DNA of 64,000 bases from Gammaproteobacteria bacterium (lineage in GTDB: Bacteria; Pseudomonadota; Gammaproteobacteria; SZUA-152), in assembly GCA_021647705.1 (NCBI GenBank), contig JAKIUF010000024.1:1-64000 (forward strand). The letters are read 5' to 3'. Made by a program: the position numbers and the translations under genes. The notes below the pieces were generated by a model. It saw nothing but the letters and a program-made list of their open reading frames with translations. It ran no database searches and was not told the origin of the DNA. Shown in pieces: positions 50,519 to 59,796 of this stretch (positions are counted from its first letter, which is position 1; each line of letters starts with the position of its first letter).

Positions 50519-52957
50519 TTATTTTATATAATCGATATTTTTATCCCTAGATAGTTTGTCGTGGTAATACTTGTATTTCACTTGTGTTTCCAGTCCATGG
50601 CAATTTACACAAAATGTTCCCTTGGCTCCTTTACGCCGTAGGAAACTATTAAGTACAGTACCTTCTTGGTTTTTGGTCAGTGCTTTTTCAGGAGCGATGA
50701 TAGTTTTTGTCTTTTCATTTTTTTTGGGTTCCCAGCGATGAGGTTCATGACAAGTGATGCAGGCAATGACACCAAATTCCTCTATTTCATTTTTGGCATT
50801 AATTAATGGCAACGCTTTTGGGTCTGATTGTAATATCAGATCTTTTGCTGGGTGGCTGAAGTGTTTGACAATCATTTTCTCTGCACTGCCTTTTTTGCGA
50901 TGACAGTCTAGGCATAGACGATCACGTTCTATTGCCGGTTCTTCACCTTTGTATAATTGAAATTCTCCCGCATAGAGAAACGGTATATCGGGATTGCCTC
51001 GATGCATGGTGTGGCAGGTGCCACAAACGCCAGATTGTTCGGGAGTATGATTAAAACGGTTTTTATATTTTTTGCTGGTTACACGCAGGTCATGGTCAGT
51101 GTTCACTACCGCCTCATATTTTTTATGGCAGTTATTGCACAATTTTCCATCCTGATCCGTTAGCGTGAGTATCGCTGTTCCTTTTTCACCATTGTGAATG
51201 CTGTGGCAAGTCAAACAGGTGATTTTTTTTATCTCTTTTCCATTTATTTTGAGTGCTTCTTTCAGTTCGATATTCACTGGATGAATGCCTTTCTTTTTTG
51301 CTTCTTTTTCATCTTTGGCATGCTGTCGGTCATGGCATTCTGCGCATAATTGACCGTCATCAATATTCAGTGGTGTGAGGGCTTTATTTATTGCACCATG
51401 AATTTGATGGCAACTCTGACAGATCATTTGCTGGTCGCGCCCCAGGGTTGCACCATTTGAAGAGAGTGATTCAGGTAAGCCTTTGTGTAACTTTTCAGAA
51501 GTGGCATAATTTTTTGTTTGATTTTCCGGTGGAGTTTTAAGATAAATGCCTACTGGATGATTAGTACCATTTATTGGTTTTTGTGTATTCCGCACGTCAT
51601 CGAGCTTTGATTCATGGCATTTCTGGCACAGGTCGCCATCGTTATTCAGTACCCGAAGCCATGGGTTTTTATGTTGGCTGTAAAGTGTGTCGGCCTTATC
51701 AATATCCTTTGTGTGAGGTGTATGACAGGAGCCACAGGAGAGCTGCCTCTTTTTACCGCGCAGTGTCGTAAGACTTTCCAGTAGTGGGAATGCTTTTGGG
51801 ATTTTCTCTTTTTTCGCTGAAGCCGGTTTTTTGTTTTTGACTTCTTTGCGTTGATGATGGATGTCAGGGTGTTGCTCACCCCGGCCAATAGCTTGCCGGG
51901 AGTCCAGCACTGCACCGTGGTGGCAGCTGTAACACATACGTTCTGTAGCAACGGGAGGCACACCATCCTGTTCTCCTTCACCCGTGCTGTAATCCGGTGC
52001 CCAGGCGAGATGACAGATAGCACAGTTTTTCTGTGATAAATCTGCGCGGGTGTTATTTATCACGGATAAGGGGTCGGTTTCATATTTGTGTAGGCGAAAG
52101 ACTTCAACACGGTTGTTAAGTGCATCCACCACATAGAGGTGATCCTGCCATATTGTCAACCCTGTTGGTGCGGAAAACCGTAATGGTTTCTTTTCAGTAT
52201 CGAGCAACAATCCAATGCTACGATTGTTCTGAAAAACTGACACTGTGCCGCGATAGGCATCGCTGACCAACAAATAATCATCATTATATAAAGCCAGACC
52301 ATTGGGGCGATAAAGTTCGCCCACCTCCAGTCCAAAACGTCCTATCTGACTGAAATGACGCCCTTGATGGTTAAAAACCTGCACCCGACCATTGAGTACA
52401 TCCACTACATGCAGATAATCATCACGGTCGAATTTCAGTTGAAATGGAAACTGGAAATCACCTTTGGACTCGCCACGCTTGCCCCAGCAAATCAGGGTTT
52501 TTCCTGTGTCAACAGCGGTACGGCAAATTCTGTGATTGCGACGATCACTCCAGGTTACGACACCTTCTGTTACCGCAAGCGCGACGGGTTCTGGTGGAAA
52601 CTCACCAGTCAATGCCAGCGATTTCAGGAGTTTCCCTTGCAGATTAAACACCGCAATCCTGTGAAGTCCACTATCAGCGATATAAACCCGTCCATCTGCA
52701 ATAGTAATGCCCATCGGTTTTTTTAAACTGTTTTTATCACCATCAAAGATGAAGTCTTTTTTACCTTTTGGGTGATAAACTACGACACGATTGTTCACAC
52801 CATCCAGCACATAAACCCGCCCATCGTTATCTACAGCAATATCGGATGGTTGGTCAAGGTCACTTTCAAATTGCATTGTTTTTTCAGCCAACAATCCTGC
52901 ATAAATATTGATGGGAAGAATGACTAAAATAACTAACAGGAAAAAATAGTGTTTCAT
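50519..52957 (-). CDS. NHL-repeat dodecahaem cytochrome c
   Basis: This 812-residue secreted protein joins a beta-propeller to a cytochrome. After the signal peptide (MKHYFFLLVILVILPINIYA), NHL-type repeats occupy residues 25-300 (PSDIAVDNDGRVYVLDGVNNRVVVY, PNGLALYNDDYLLVSDAYRGTV, PTGLTIWQDHLYVVDALNNRVEVF). Twelve CXXCH motifs follow: CAICH, CYSCH, CGSCH, CQKCH, CQSCH, CAECH, CLTCH, CNNCH, CGTCH, CLDCH, CITCH and CVNCH. The propeller may dock a partner or ligand. It is the last gene of the redox operon and overlaps the trihaem gene by 4 bp. Electron-transfer role by family; exact partner unknown. Confidence 0.9.
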   Translation of the reverse strand: MKHYFFLLVILVILPINIYAGLLAEKTMQFESDLDQPSDIAVDNDGRVYVLDGVNNRVVVYHPKGKKDFIFDGDKNSLKKPMGITIADGRVYIADSGLHRIAVFNLQGKLLKSLALTGEFPPEPVALAVTEGVVTWSDRRNHRICRTAVDTGKTLICWGKRGESKGDFQFPFQLKFDRDDYLHVVDVLNGRVQVFNHQGRHFSQIGRFGLEVGELYRPNGLALYNDDYLLVSDAYRGTVSVFQNNRSIGLLLDTEKKPLRFSAPTGLTIWQDHLYVVDALNNRVEVFRLHKYETDPLSVINNTRADLSQKNCAICHLAWAPDYSTGEGEQDGVPPVATERMCYSCHHGAVLDSRQAIGRGEQHPDIHHQRKEVKNKKPASAKKEKIPKAFPLLESLTTLRGKKRQLSCGSCHTPHTKDIDKADTLYSQHKNPWLRVLNNDGDLCQKCHESKLDDVRNTQKPINGTNHPVGIYLKTPPENQTKNYATSEKLHKGLPESLSSNGATLGRDQQMICQSCHQIHGAINKALTPLNIDDGQLCAECHDRQHAKDEKEAKKKGIHPVNIELKEALKINGKEIKKITCLTCHSIHNGEKGTAILTLTDQDGKLCNNCHKKYEAVVNTDHDLRVTSKKYKNRFNHTPEQSGVCGTCHTMHRGNPDIPFLYAGEFQLYKGEEPAIERDRLCLDCHRKKGSAEKMIVKHFSHPAKDLILQSDPKALPLINAKNEIEEFGVIACITCHEPHRWEPKKNEKTKTIIAPEKALTKNQEGTVLNSFLRRKGAKGTFCVNCHGLETQVKYKYYHDKLSRDKNIDYIK

Positions 52958-53796
52958 TGTAGTAACTTGTTAATACGGATGCGATCATCCTTTTTTTTGA
53001 AGCGTTCAAAAAAACGGACAATGGTATTGCTTTGTATTATTTTGAGTTGCGCTGGTGTTGCTCCTAGTGTTTTAAGGTCCAATAGCGTTTTATTTTTACC
53101 ATGGCATTTATTACAGGCTGGTCCTTTCTTTTTTAGCGGAGCATGAAGTCTTGCCTTGATATCGGCACGTTGATTTTCGCTGGCATCTTTCCATTCCATT
53201 TTTATCTTTTGTGCAAAGGGGGTTTCTTTAAACAACAATACTGGAATATTTTCATAAAAAGGAGAGATGCGTGCGCCAGGTTGTGGTGCCAATGGCACTT
53301 GTTTTTTGAATTGTGCTTTATGTTTTTGTTCTGTCTCGGGAGGTTTTTCAACTATATTTCCTAATGTACGCCGGGGTGAAAGTACATTTCCTGCATCAAT
53401 ACCATCATAAGCCAGCCAGCGATGTGTCATTGTTACTGTTTCTGGGCGGAAATGGCAGGTTTCACAGGCAATATAACGACTGTGCATATTCATAAAGGTG
53501 CGACTGCGTTCATCATTGCGGTGTGGTAATGCCAAATGACAAGTCAGACAAAAGGGTTGTTTTTGGGTTGTTTGTTGTGTCGTCCGTTTATGGAAGGGGG
53601 GCACAGGGAGATTATCAATAATCTTGATTTTTTTATGCTTCTTTACCTGTTTTAACGATTTTTTCAAATCCTGATCGCTAATTTCTGCTTGCTCTACATG
53701 TAATTGATAAAGTGGTTTTGCCATAGCGGAGTAGGGCATAAATATTAACAGTAAAATTATCATGAATACCGGGTGTATTTTATATTGCTTATTCAT
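52954..53796 (-). CDS. Trihaem cytochrome c
   Basis: The 280-residue product has a signal peptide (IHPVFMIILLLIFMPYSAMA) and three CXXCH sites (CLTCH, CETCH, CNKCH). Between them lies a Lys-rich region, with additional His residues for distal ligation (LALPHRNDERSRTFMNMHSR). It is likely periplasmic. It overlaps both neighbours by a few bases, so translation is coupled with the octahaem membrane cytochrome and the NHL cytochrome. Function is inferred from context. Confidence 0.85.
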   Translation of the reverse strand: MNKQYKIHPVFMIILLLIFMPYSAMAKPLYQLHVEQAEISDQDLKKSLKQVKKHKKIKIIDNLPVPPFHKRTTQQTTQKQPFCLTCHLALPHRNDERSRTFMNMHSRYIACETCHFRPETVTMTHRWLAYDGIDAGNVLSPRRTLGNIVEKPPETEQKHKAQFKKQVPLAPQPGARISPFYENIPVLLFKETPFAQKIKMEWKDASENQRADIKARLHAPLKKKGPACNKCHGKNKTLLDLKTLGATPAQLKIIQSNTIVRFFERFKKKDDRIRINKLLQ

Positions 53797-55048
53797 CTTC
53801 AGCCTCTTTTCGGGTTAAAGTGGCTGTGGGTTTTTTCTTTTGATGTACTTTCTTTTTAACTTTGCTTTTCGGTTTACGGCCAATCATCTTTTCCTGAAAA
53901 GCATCACCGCCGAGTATGGAAAAGGTAACGCTTTTTTTCTTTCCGCCAAATAACCACCATAACAGGCTGCCACCTCCTAATATCACTATAATGGGTGACA
54001 ACGCGATCAATGCCTTGACCCAGCCTGACTCCAGTCGAGATTGATCCCGTGGCACAATGCTGTTGTTCACCGGTATCATGTCGATGTCATGAAGATCGGT
54101 TTTGACAAAGCGATGATTTAAGGGGTGGGTGGCATAAGCATGGCAGTCACTTTGTGCGCAGGTTTCAGCCAGATTGTCGGTATGTGTGGAGGCATCACTC
54201 TTTTCATCACGCAATACACCGTGACGAAATCCCTTGGGGGCATGACAGTCAATACAGGAAGCTCCCTGCATTACATTGGTTTCCAGTAAGCGCCCGTGCA
54301 ATGTGGTTGCATAACTGTCACTGGCCAGTATAAAACGCGGTCCGGTTTTTTCTTTTTCTCCTGTTTTTTCATTTTTTTGCTCAACCTTGGCCATCCGTTC
54401 ATGGTCTGCGTGACAACCATTACACATTTTATTGTGATCATTTTTATTCCAGCGGGAGCCAATAAAACGACGCAGGATATGGCCGCCAAACTGGCCAAGC
54501 CATATCTCACCCTGATGGCAGCTTCCGCATTCACTGTCCAGGTGATCAAATGCTTCTTTGAATTTCGGTAATTCTGCTTCGCGGATATATAATTCATTGG
54601 CATGACAGAAGCGACAAGAGGCAACCGGTGCTTCTTTTGCTTCTCTGAAGCGATTGCCGCCAGTCAATCCTTTATACCATCCATTGCCATGCACTGAGTC
54701 CTTGTATTCTTTAACAACAGCCTTGTGGGTATATGGCTCGCCTTCTGAAGGTTCTTCCACATGGCATGAATTAGCACAGTCCACTTCGCCGTTTTCCACT
54801 TTATGGGGATAGTCCTGAATCCTGCGATGGCAATCCTTGCAGGGTACACTGCCATGCAGAGCACTGTAATAGTGTTGTTTATCAATAGAGGCGCTGCGCA
54901 ATACACCGTTTTTGTCGATATAGTCAAGACCCTCTAATGCATGGCATGAAAAACAACCGTCAGGGTCTGGGTGACGCTGTGCGGCATTGACCGTTTGAAT
55001 GAAGCTGATAAACAGTACAATCATGAATAAAAAACGTTTCAATGGCAT
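53789..55048 (-). CDS. Membrane-anchored octahaem cytochrome c
   Basis: I chose the ATG at 55048, giving 419 residues starting MPLKRFLFMIVLFISFIQTVNA (a signal sequence); the longer frame to 55204 runs into the upstream gene. Eight haem sites are visible: CFSCH, CKDCH, CANSCH (a three-residue gap), CRFCH, CGSCH, CNGCH, CIDCH and CAQSDCH (a four-residue gap). A C-terminal membrane helix (ALIALSPIIVILGGGSLLWWLFGG) anchors it with a Lys-rich cytoplasmic tail. Such anchored cytochromes often take electrons from quinol; its neighbour is a NapH-like protein. Confidence 0.88.
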   Translation of the reverse strand: MPLKRFLFMIVLFISFIQTVNAAQRHPDPDGCFSCHALEGLDYIDKNGVLRSASIDKQHYYSALHGSVPCKDCHRRIQDYPHKVENGEVDCANSCHVEEPSEGEPYTHKAVVKEYKDSVHGNGWYKGLTGGNRFREAKEAPVASCRFCHANELYIREAELPKFKEAFDHLDSECGSCHQGEIWLGQFGGHILRRFIGSRWNKNDHNKMCNGCHADHERMAKVEQKNEKTGEKEKTGPRFILASDSYATTLHGRLLETNVMQGASCIDCHAPKGFRHGVLRDEKSDASTHTDNLAETCAQSDCHAYATHPLNHRFVKTDLHDIDMIPVNNSIVPRDQSRLESGWVKALIALSPIIVILGGGSLLWWLFGGKKKSVTFSILGGDAFQEKMIGRKPKSKVKKKVHQKKKPTATLTRKEAEDE

Positions 55049-55049
55049 A

Positions 55050-55997
55050 TTATTTATTTTTTGATAACGGTGGGGTGACATAAACCGCCTGCCATTGTGG
55101 TTGAGGATGAAAATCAACACCTTTCTTTTTACGTTTTGGGTCTTCATCCAGCGGTGCTGCACGCCAGTCGATTGCTCCCCAGTCACAAACATCGACACAC
55201 TCATGACACGACATACAGGAGAGTTGATCTACCACTGCGATACGGTCTACCATTTTAATAGAACCGGTCATACAGTTGCGGGCGCAAATGTTACAGCCGG
55301 TACAGCGGTTGCGTTCAACACGAATGCGGCGGGTGAAACGCAGCTTGGCTCCCAGTCGGTTGACCAGACCATCAAGTGCGCCAACCGGGCAGAGAAACTG
55401 ACAATAAGCACGTCCTTTAGTGGCGAAAAAGCCGAGCAGGAACAATAATGCCAGATTAACCAGACCCACTGCTGAGAGAGCAAAGGCCAGTCCTTTGGGA
55501 TTACCACTAAAGGCGTCAAAAATACGTGGAATAGTGATGAAATTACACAAGGTGCAAGCGCTAATACCCAGCATTGGCATTAACGCTAAGTAGACAGAAA
55601 AATAACCATACCGAATCGGTACCTGCGGCAGGGCACGGTATTCGATTTTCCATTTGTCACTGAAAGTGCGACTGACTAGCTCTGGTAGCCCACCCACTGG
55701 GCAGATATAGCCACACCACATGCGCCCAAAGAAAAAGGTGGTAATCAGTATAAGTGAGAGTATATAGACGCCAATTGCTGCTACCTGCATTTTACCACTG
55801 ACATCCGCCGGGCTCATGCCAGGAAAAAAGAGATAAAATCGACGTATGCATACTTTGCCACAAAGATCCGGGTTATCCACTAGTCCGGGCAGAAACAGGA
55901 AAGGTGAAAAAAATAACGTGCAGGAAGCCATTATTACTGCATAGCGGTATTTTTGTGGGTTGGGAATTGCTTTTATTGCCTCTATTGCTTTTATCAT
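55050..55997 (-). CDS. NapH/NosR-like polyferredoxin membrane protein
   Basis: The 315-residue inner-membrane protein has four or five transmembrane helices with two CX3CP motifs (CGYICPVGG, CQFLCPVGA) and two [4Fe-4S] sites at the C-terminal end (CTGCNICARNCMTG and CMSCHECVDVCDWG). These features match the NapH/NosR/MauN family, which move electrons between the quinol pool or ferredoxin and periplasmic redox partners. It lies just before the octahaem cytochrome gene, making a quinol-to-cytochrome link likely. Extra Cys (DLCGKVC, SACTLC) may bind another cofactor or form disulfides. Confidence 0.9.
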   Translation of the reverse strand: MIKAIEAIKAIPNPQKYRYAVIMASCTLFFSPFLFLPGLVDNPDLCGKVCIRRFYLFFPGMSPADVSGKMQVAAIGVYILSLILITTFFFGRMWCGYICPVGGLPELVSRTFSDKWKIEYRALPQVPIRYGYFSVYLALMPMLGISACTLCNFITIPRIFDAFSGNPKGLAFALSAVGLVNLALLFLLGFFATKGRAYCQFLCPVGALDGLVNRLGAKLRFTRRIRVERNRCTGCNICARNCMTGSIKMVDRIAVVDQLSCMSCHECVDVCDWGAIDWRAAPLDEDPKRKKKGVDFHPQPQWQAVYVTPPLSKNK

Positions 55998-56022
55998 TTA
56001 TCGCTCCTTTGTTCTTTAGGGC

Positions 56023-56901
56023 TTATTTTTCAAAGGTATGACAGGCCTGACACAAGGCACCGTCCTTGGCGGGAAGACGCAACAATACTTCGGTTTTAAT
56101 GCGCTCATAACCCAGGGAATAAACTGCACCGCTTTCCTGCGACAGTTTTTCCAGTCGTGCTTTTTTATCGGACTGGAATACACGGTTCCAGGAATGTTTG
56201 ACATAACTCACCCCCTCATCAAGGTCGGTGTCGGAAACCTGTTTTCCTGCCGGTTTTTTTTTGTCAATAACGCCGGGTTGATGAGGTGCGTGGCAGGTGG
56301 CGCACATCACTTTTCCTTCGTTGTCCAATGGTAAAATAATCTCCTGTTTTTTTTCTGCTTCGCGCATACGTTTGCGCATTTTTTTATCAGGTTTTACCTG
56401 GTGGTTAAGGGCATTAAGATGCGGTGTTTTCAGATGGCAGCCAAAACAGATTTTTTGCGGTGGAAGACGGAATTCCAGGTTTTCACGTTTGATTTCTTTT
56501 TTAAGGTCAGGCGCTTCTTTGTGACAATATTCGCAATCCTTTTTATCAAACTCACCTTTTTCATCCAGTAATTTATGGATGTTGGGGCGTTTGTAATCTT
56601 TCTTGTTATGGCAATTGGCACAAAAGTCAGTTAACTGCTTATAAGGACCGCCACGATGAAAGTTATCCGCTTTTTTGTTGACCTTGTTGACAGGGGTTTT
56701 TTCGATATCCTTGATGCCGTGACAGGTTTTGCAATCGATTTGACCCTCATCATTGAGGGGGAACTCCTTCGGTAATTTCATGTCTTTAGGTGGTTTTACT
56801 TTGACCACATGGTGTAGTGGTGGCATTTCAATTTTTATTTCTTCTTTTCCATTAACGACAAGAGGGATCAAAAAAACGATGAATAATGAAATATATTTCA
56901 T
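56023..56901 (-). CDS. Hexahaem cytochrome c
   Basis: This 292-residue secreted cytochrome has a signal peptide (MKYISLFIVFLIPLVVNG) and six CXXCH motifs (CKTCH, CANCH, CEYCH, CFGCH, CATCH, CQACH). Its composition is very Lys-rich, suggesting interaction with an acidic partner. It overlaps the octahaem lipoprotein gene by 4 bp. It is likely a periplasmic relay; no catalytic site is identifiable. Confidence 0.87.
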   Translation of the reverse strand: MKYISLFIVFLIPLVVNGKEEIKIEMPPLHHVVKVKPPKDMKLPKEFPLNDEGQIDCKTCHGIKDIEKTPVNKVNKKADNFHRGGPYKQLTDFCANCHNKKDYKRPNIHKLLDEKGEFDKKDCEYCHKEAPDLKKEIKRENLEFRLPPQKICFGCHLKTPHLNALNHQVKPDKKMRKRMREAEKKQEIILPLDNEGKVMCATCHAPHQPGVIDKKKPAGKQVSDTDLDEGVSYVKHSWNRVFQSDKKARLEKLSQESGAVYSLGYERIKTEVLLRLPAKDGALCQACHTFEK

Positions 56902-57890
56902 AGTCCTGCCTGTACTGCTTCACCATGGGTATGACAAGTACGGCAATCACTGCCCACTTCATGAACACCTGACAAACCGTTGCCGGTTTCCAGGTCGCCA
57001 TCGTCCAGTATTACTGTCATTTGATGGCACAGCACACAAAGTTGTGAATAGTCTCCATTTTTTATGATGACACGATGTGGGGTCTCACGAATGGATTGAT
57101 CCAGCTGGGTGACACCTTTGAGTGAGTTGTCGATAATCAACCGGGTGTTATCAGTACCATGCATGGCATGGCAATCTGTACACGCTACCACGGTGCGATA
57201 TTCATAACCTGGGCGTAGACCGGCATAGATGCGTAAACCGGTACCATCCACTGCTCCATGTTGGTCGATAAAATAAAAAGCATCTTCCACGGCAATCAAG
57301 GGATCATCAAAACTGTCACCGATAATTTCAAATCCTGTTTGCTGATGATCCCGGTTGTGGCAGCGTAGACAAAAGTCAGAAATGGAGTTGTAGTCCGCTA
57401 TTGTTTGTGTGTTATCGGCATAACCAGTGAGGTCACGATTCAATTCAAATAGGCCGTCCATATCCGAAGCAACATGGCAATCTACACATTCATCATCATT
57501 TAATAATGTTGTTTCTCCCGCTGTAAATGTATGAGCATGTTTTCCCTGTAGCCTGGGGGTGTGGGGAAGGTCATTATTGTTGTGGCATATAACACATTGT
57601 CGTGGCTCACTTTCGTTACTGCCATTACGTCCGTGACATCCGGTACAAGTGGTATATCCTTTTTCACGAACAATATGGCGAATCTGTCCGGTTTTTGCAT
57701 GAATTGCCGCTATGGCATGGCAAGCGGCACAGTCGGGTAGACGCCATGCTGCACCTTTTCCACCATGTGATGCGGTTAAAATCAGATTACCACTTTCCAC
57801 TGATACCTCACCATTTCCGCCATCATTAACGCCGCAGGCCGATAATAACGTGATTATGATTAACACTGGGATCATCATATTATTTTTCAT
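56898..57890 (-). CDS. Octahaem lipoprotein cytochrome c
   Basis: The ATG at 57890 is preferred because it gives a clean lipoprotein signal (MKNNMMIPVLIIITLLSAC) and overlaps the preceding stop (ATGA). The 330-residue product has eight CXXCH motifs: CAACH, CTGCH, CVICH, CVDCH, CLRCH, CTDCH, CVLCH and CRTCH. Acylation would place it at the outer membrane, possibly the cell surface. It is encoded next to the heptahaem cytochrome and the barrel, so the three may form an outer-membrane electron conduit. Confidence 0.87.
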   Translation of the reverse strand: MKNNMMIPVLIIITLLSACGVNDGGNGEVSVESGNLILTASHGGKGAAWRLPDCAACHAIAAIHAKTGQIRHIVREKGYTTCTGCHGRNGSNESEPRQCVICHNNNDLPHTPRLQGKHAHTFTAGETTLLNDDECVDCHVASDMDGLFELNRDLTGYADNTQTIADYNSISDFCLRCHNRDHQQTGFEIIGDSFDDPLIAVEDAFYFIDQHGAVDGTGLRIYAGLRPGYEYRTVVACTDCHAMHGTDNTRLIIDNSLKGVTQLDQSIRETPHRVIIKNGDYSQLCVLCHQMTVILDDGDLETGNGLSGVHEVGSDCRTCHTHGEAVQAGL

Positions 57891-58534
57891 CAACGGCGCT
57901 CCCGATGACAATCACTACAATAATGTGCATTGTGGCAACGGCTACAGGACGCGGTGTTCATCCGCGCATCAATGCCATGTGCTGTACGATAACCTAAAGT
58001 GTGGACGCGGCGCTGTATCGGGTCGCGGCGAAAATGGCAGTCGCTGCAAAAAGAGATATCAATATGGCACTGGCGACATTTACCTTCATCTTGGCGTGCA
58101 TCTTCACCATGGTGAGTGAGATAGTTAAAATTATGATCGTTAGGCCAGATAGTGTCAGGGCTGGAATGACAAAGCTCACAACGCCATGGCGCAGTCAGTT
58201 TTACAACGTGACATTCATGACATATTGCTTCCAATGGCTCATTGGCAATGACCGTGAGTTTTTTGAGTTGTTCAAGATCAGTGATTTTATTAGCGGTAAA
58301 CGGGTGGCATAGCAAACAACTGTCACCCTCTTTTTCCATCACATCCATGTGTACATTGTGAGGGTAATAGAGGTCAGGGCGTTTGTTTCTTTTCTCCCAC
58401 CAGGTTTCTTTTTTCTCTTGAGATATTGTTTTCTCTGTCTCTTCAAAAACAGGGAAATCAGTTTTATCCTTGGCAAAAGAGAAGGGTGCAATAAGAATAA
58501 GCAGCCATAGAAACCATTTCAGTGAAACTGACAC
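57890..58534 (-). CDS. Heptahaem cytochrome c
   Basis: This 214-residue protein is densely packed with haem sites: CLLCH, CHECH, CELCH, CRQCH, CSDCH, CSRCH and CSDCH (seven), about one per 30 residues. The signal peptide is FLWLLILIAPFSFA. The spacing and His-rich segments (NDHNFNYLTHHGED) suggest a linear wire as in DmsE/MtrA-like periplasmic decahaems, though smaller. Its start overlaps the barrel gene's stop, supporting an MtrAB-like pairing by inference. Confidence 0.88.
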   Translation of the reverse strand: MSVSLKWFLWLLILIAPFSFAKDKTDFPVFEETEKTISQEKKETWWEKRNKRPDLYYPHNVHMDVMEKEGDSCLLCHPFTANKITDLEQLKKLTVIANEPLEAICHECHVVKLTAPWRCELCHSSPDTIWPNDHNFNYLTHHGEDARQDEGKCRQCHIDISFCSDCHFRRDPIQRRVHTLGYRTAHGIDARMNTASCSRCHNAHYCSDCHRERR

Positions 58535-59796
58535 TAGAAGAGTGCCTGTGTTCGATCATCAAAACGGTAACTCAGGCGTACAGCAATGCGATATTCATTG
58601 GCTAATCGACTGTTTCGGATCGTGCTGGCCTGGGCGGAAAGCCAGAGTGGTGACGGTAATATTTTGGATTTGATGCGAGACTCTAGTTGAACTTCGATAC
58701 CCATACTGTGAGCATTACCCATTAATCGGCTTTTTTGCTGTTGTAATACTCCGCTCAGGGTGCCTCGTATCCTGGATGAAAGCGATTTTTTAACCTCTGT
58801 ATAAATACGGTTAATATGCTCATTGGACAATGCTAACTGATCAAATTGTGTTGTTAGTAACCATCCTCGATTGCTGTGATAGTCCATTGTTGCTACAGCA
58901 GCATAACCATTGCCACCAAATTCACGGGCAATGCATCGTCCACTCAAAGACCAAGTATTTCGGTGTCCTTGTTTAAATTGATAGCCGACCTTGAATTGTG
59001 ATTGACGACCACGAGTATAGAGAGAATAAAAACGGTCTTTGAAGGTGAGTTTATCTTTTCCTGGTTCAACGGTTTCATAGTCTATTCTTAATCGTTCTGA
59101 CTGTGTATTTTTTTTGAAGTCTTTGTAGGCACTGAGTTGAATATTTTCCCAAATTTTTTCATTAACAAGATAATGGCCTGTCAATGAAAATGAGGAAGGG
59201 AAAAACAATGTGGGTGTTTGTTGATGTACGCCTCGCCAACCAATATTCAGACGATCACTGGTGTGCTGTTGTTTAAGGCGCTGCCAACCGATTCTACCGT
59301 TTAGTGCATAATGTGTAAATTGAGGAATGAATATTTGCAGATCAAAACCATAAAGAGCCTTTCCTTCAATAGAGTAAAAGTCATCAGTACGATTTGGTAT
59401 GCCGCCGTAAAATGTTAAAATTTTTCTATCGACAACTCGTTTGAATAACAGGCCATCGAGAGTATAGAAGCCTAATGCATCACTACGTTGCAACCGACCC
59501 AGGCTCAGTAATCCACCCTTATTATTTAGTTTTTTCTCCAGATAAAACTGACTGAGTGTTTCCTCTCGTTTACCTTGATGTTGGGAGAGAGCCAATGCCA
59601 GACCACCCCGCAGACCGGATGTTGGATTGTCATAAACCAGGTCCAGTCGTTCTTCGATACGACTATTCTTCTGAAAATGCCGATTATCCTGCTCAACACG
59701 CATTTCAACACGCCCTGATATGCCAGCATAAACAGAGCTTGCTGTTAATATCATTGCTCCCATTTGCAGGATTGGTATCGGCCATCGGTACGTCAC
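58534..59796 (-). CDS. Outer-membrane beta-barrel of the redox operon
   Basis: The 420-residue product has a signal peptide (ILQMGAMILTASSVYA) and long amphipathic strands typical of porins (GRVEMRVEQDNRHF, LRGGLALALSQHQG, SQFKVGYQFKQGHRN, GYAAVATMDYHS, WLLTTQFDQLAL, AVRLSYRFDDRTQALF). The last residue is Phe, the usual BAM signal. Genes on the 3' side encode small and lipidated cytochromes with overlapping starts, so it may sheath a cytochrome wire as MtrB does. It is much smaller than MtrB (about 700), so this pairing is inferred. Confidence 0.8.
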   Translation of the reverse strand: MTYRWPIPILQMGAMILTASSVYAGISGRVEMRVEQDNRHFQKNSRIEERLDLVYDNPTSGLRGGLALALSQHQGKREETLSQFYLEKKLNNKGGLLSLGRLQRSDALGFYTLDGLLFKRVVDRKILTFYGGIPNRTDDFYSIEGKALYGFDLQIFIPQFTHYALNGRIGWQRLKQQHTSDRLNIGWRGVHQQTPTLFFPSSFSLTGHYLVNEKIWENIQLSAYKDFKKNTQSERLRIDYETVEPGKDKLTFKDRFYSLYTRGRQSQFKVGYQFKQGHRNTWSLSGRCIAREFGGNGYAAVATMDYHSNRGWLLTTQFDQLALSNEHINRIYTEVKKSLSSRIRGTLSGVLQQQKSRLMGNAHSMGIEVQLESRIKSKILPSPLWLSAQASTIRNSRLANEYRIAVRLSYRFDDRTQALF

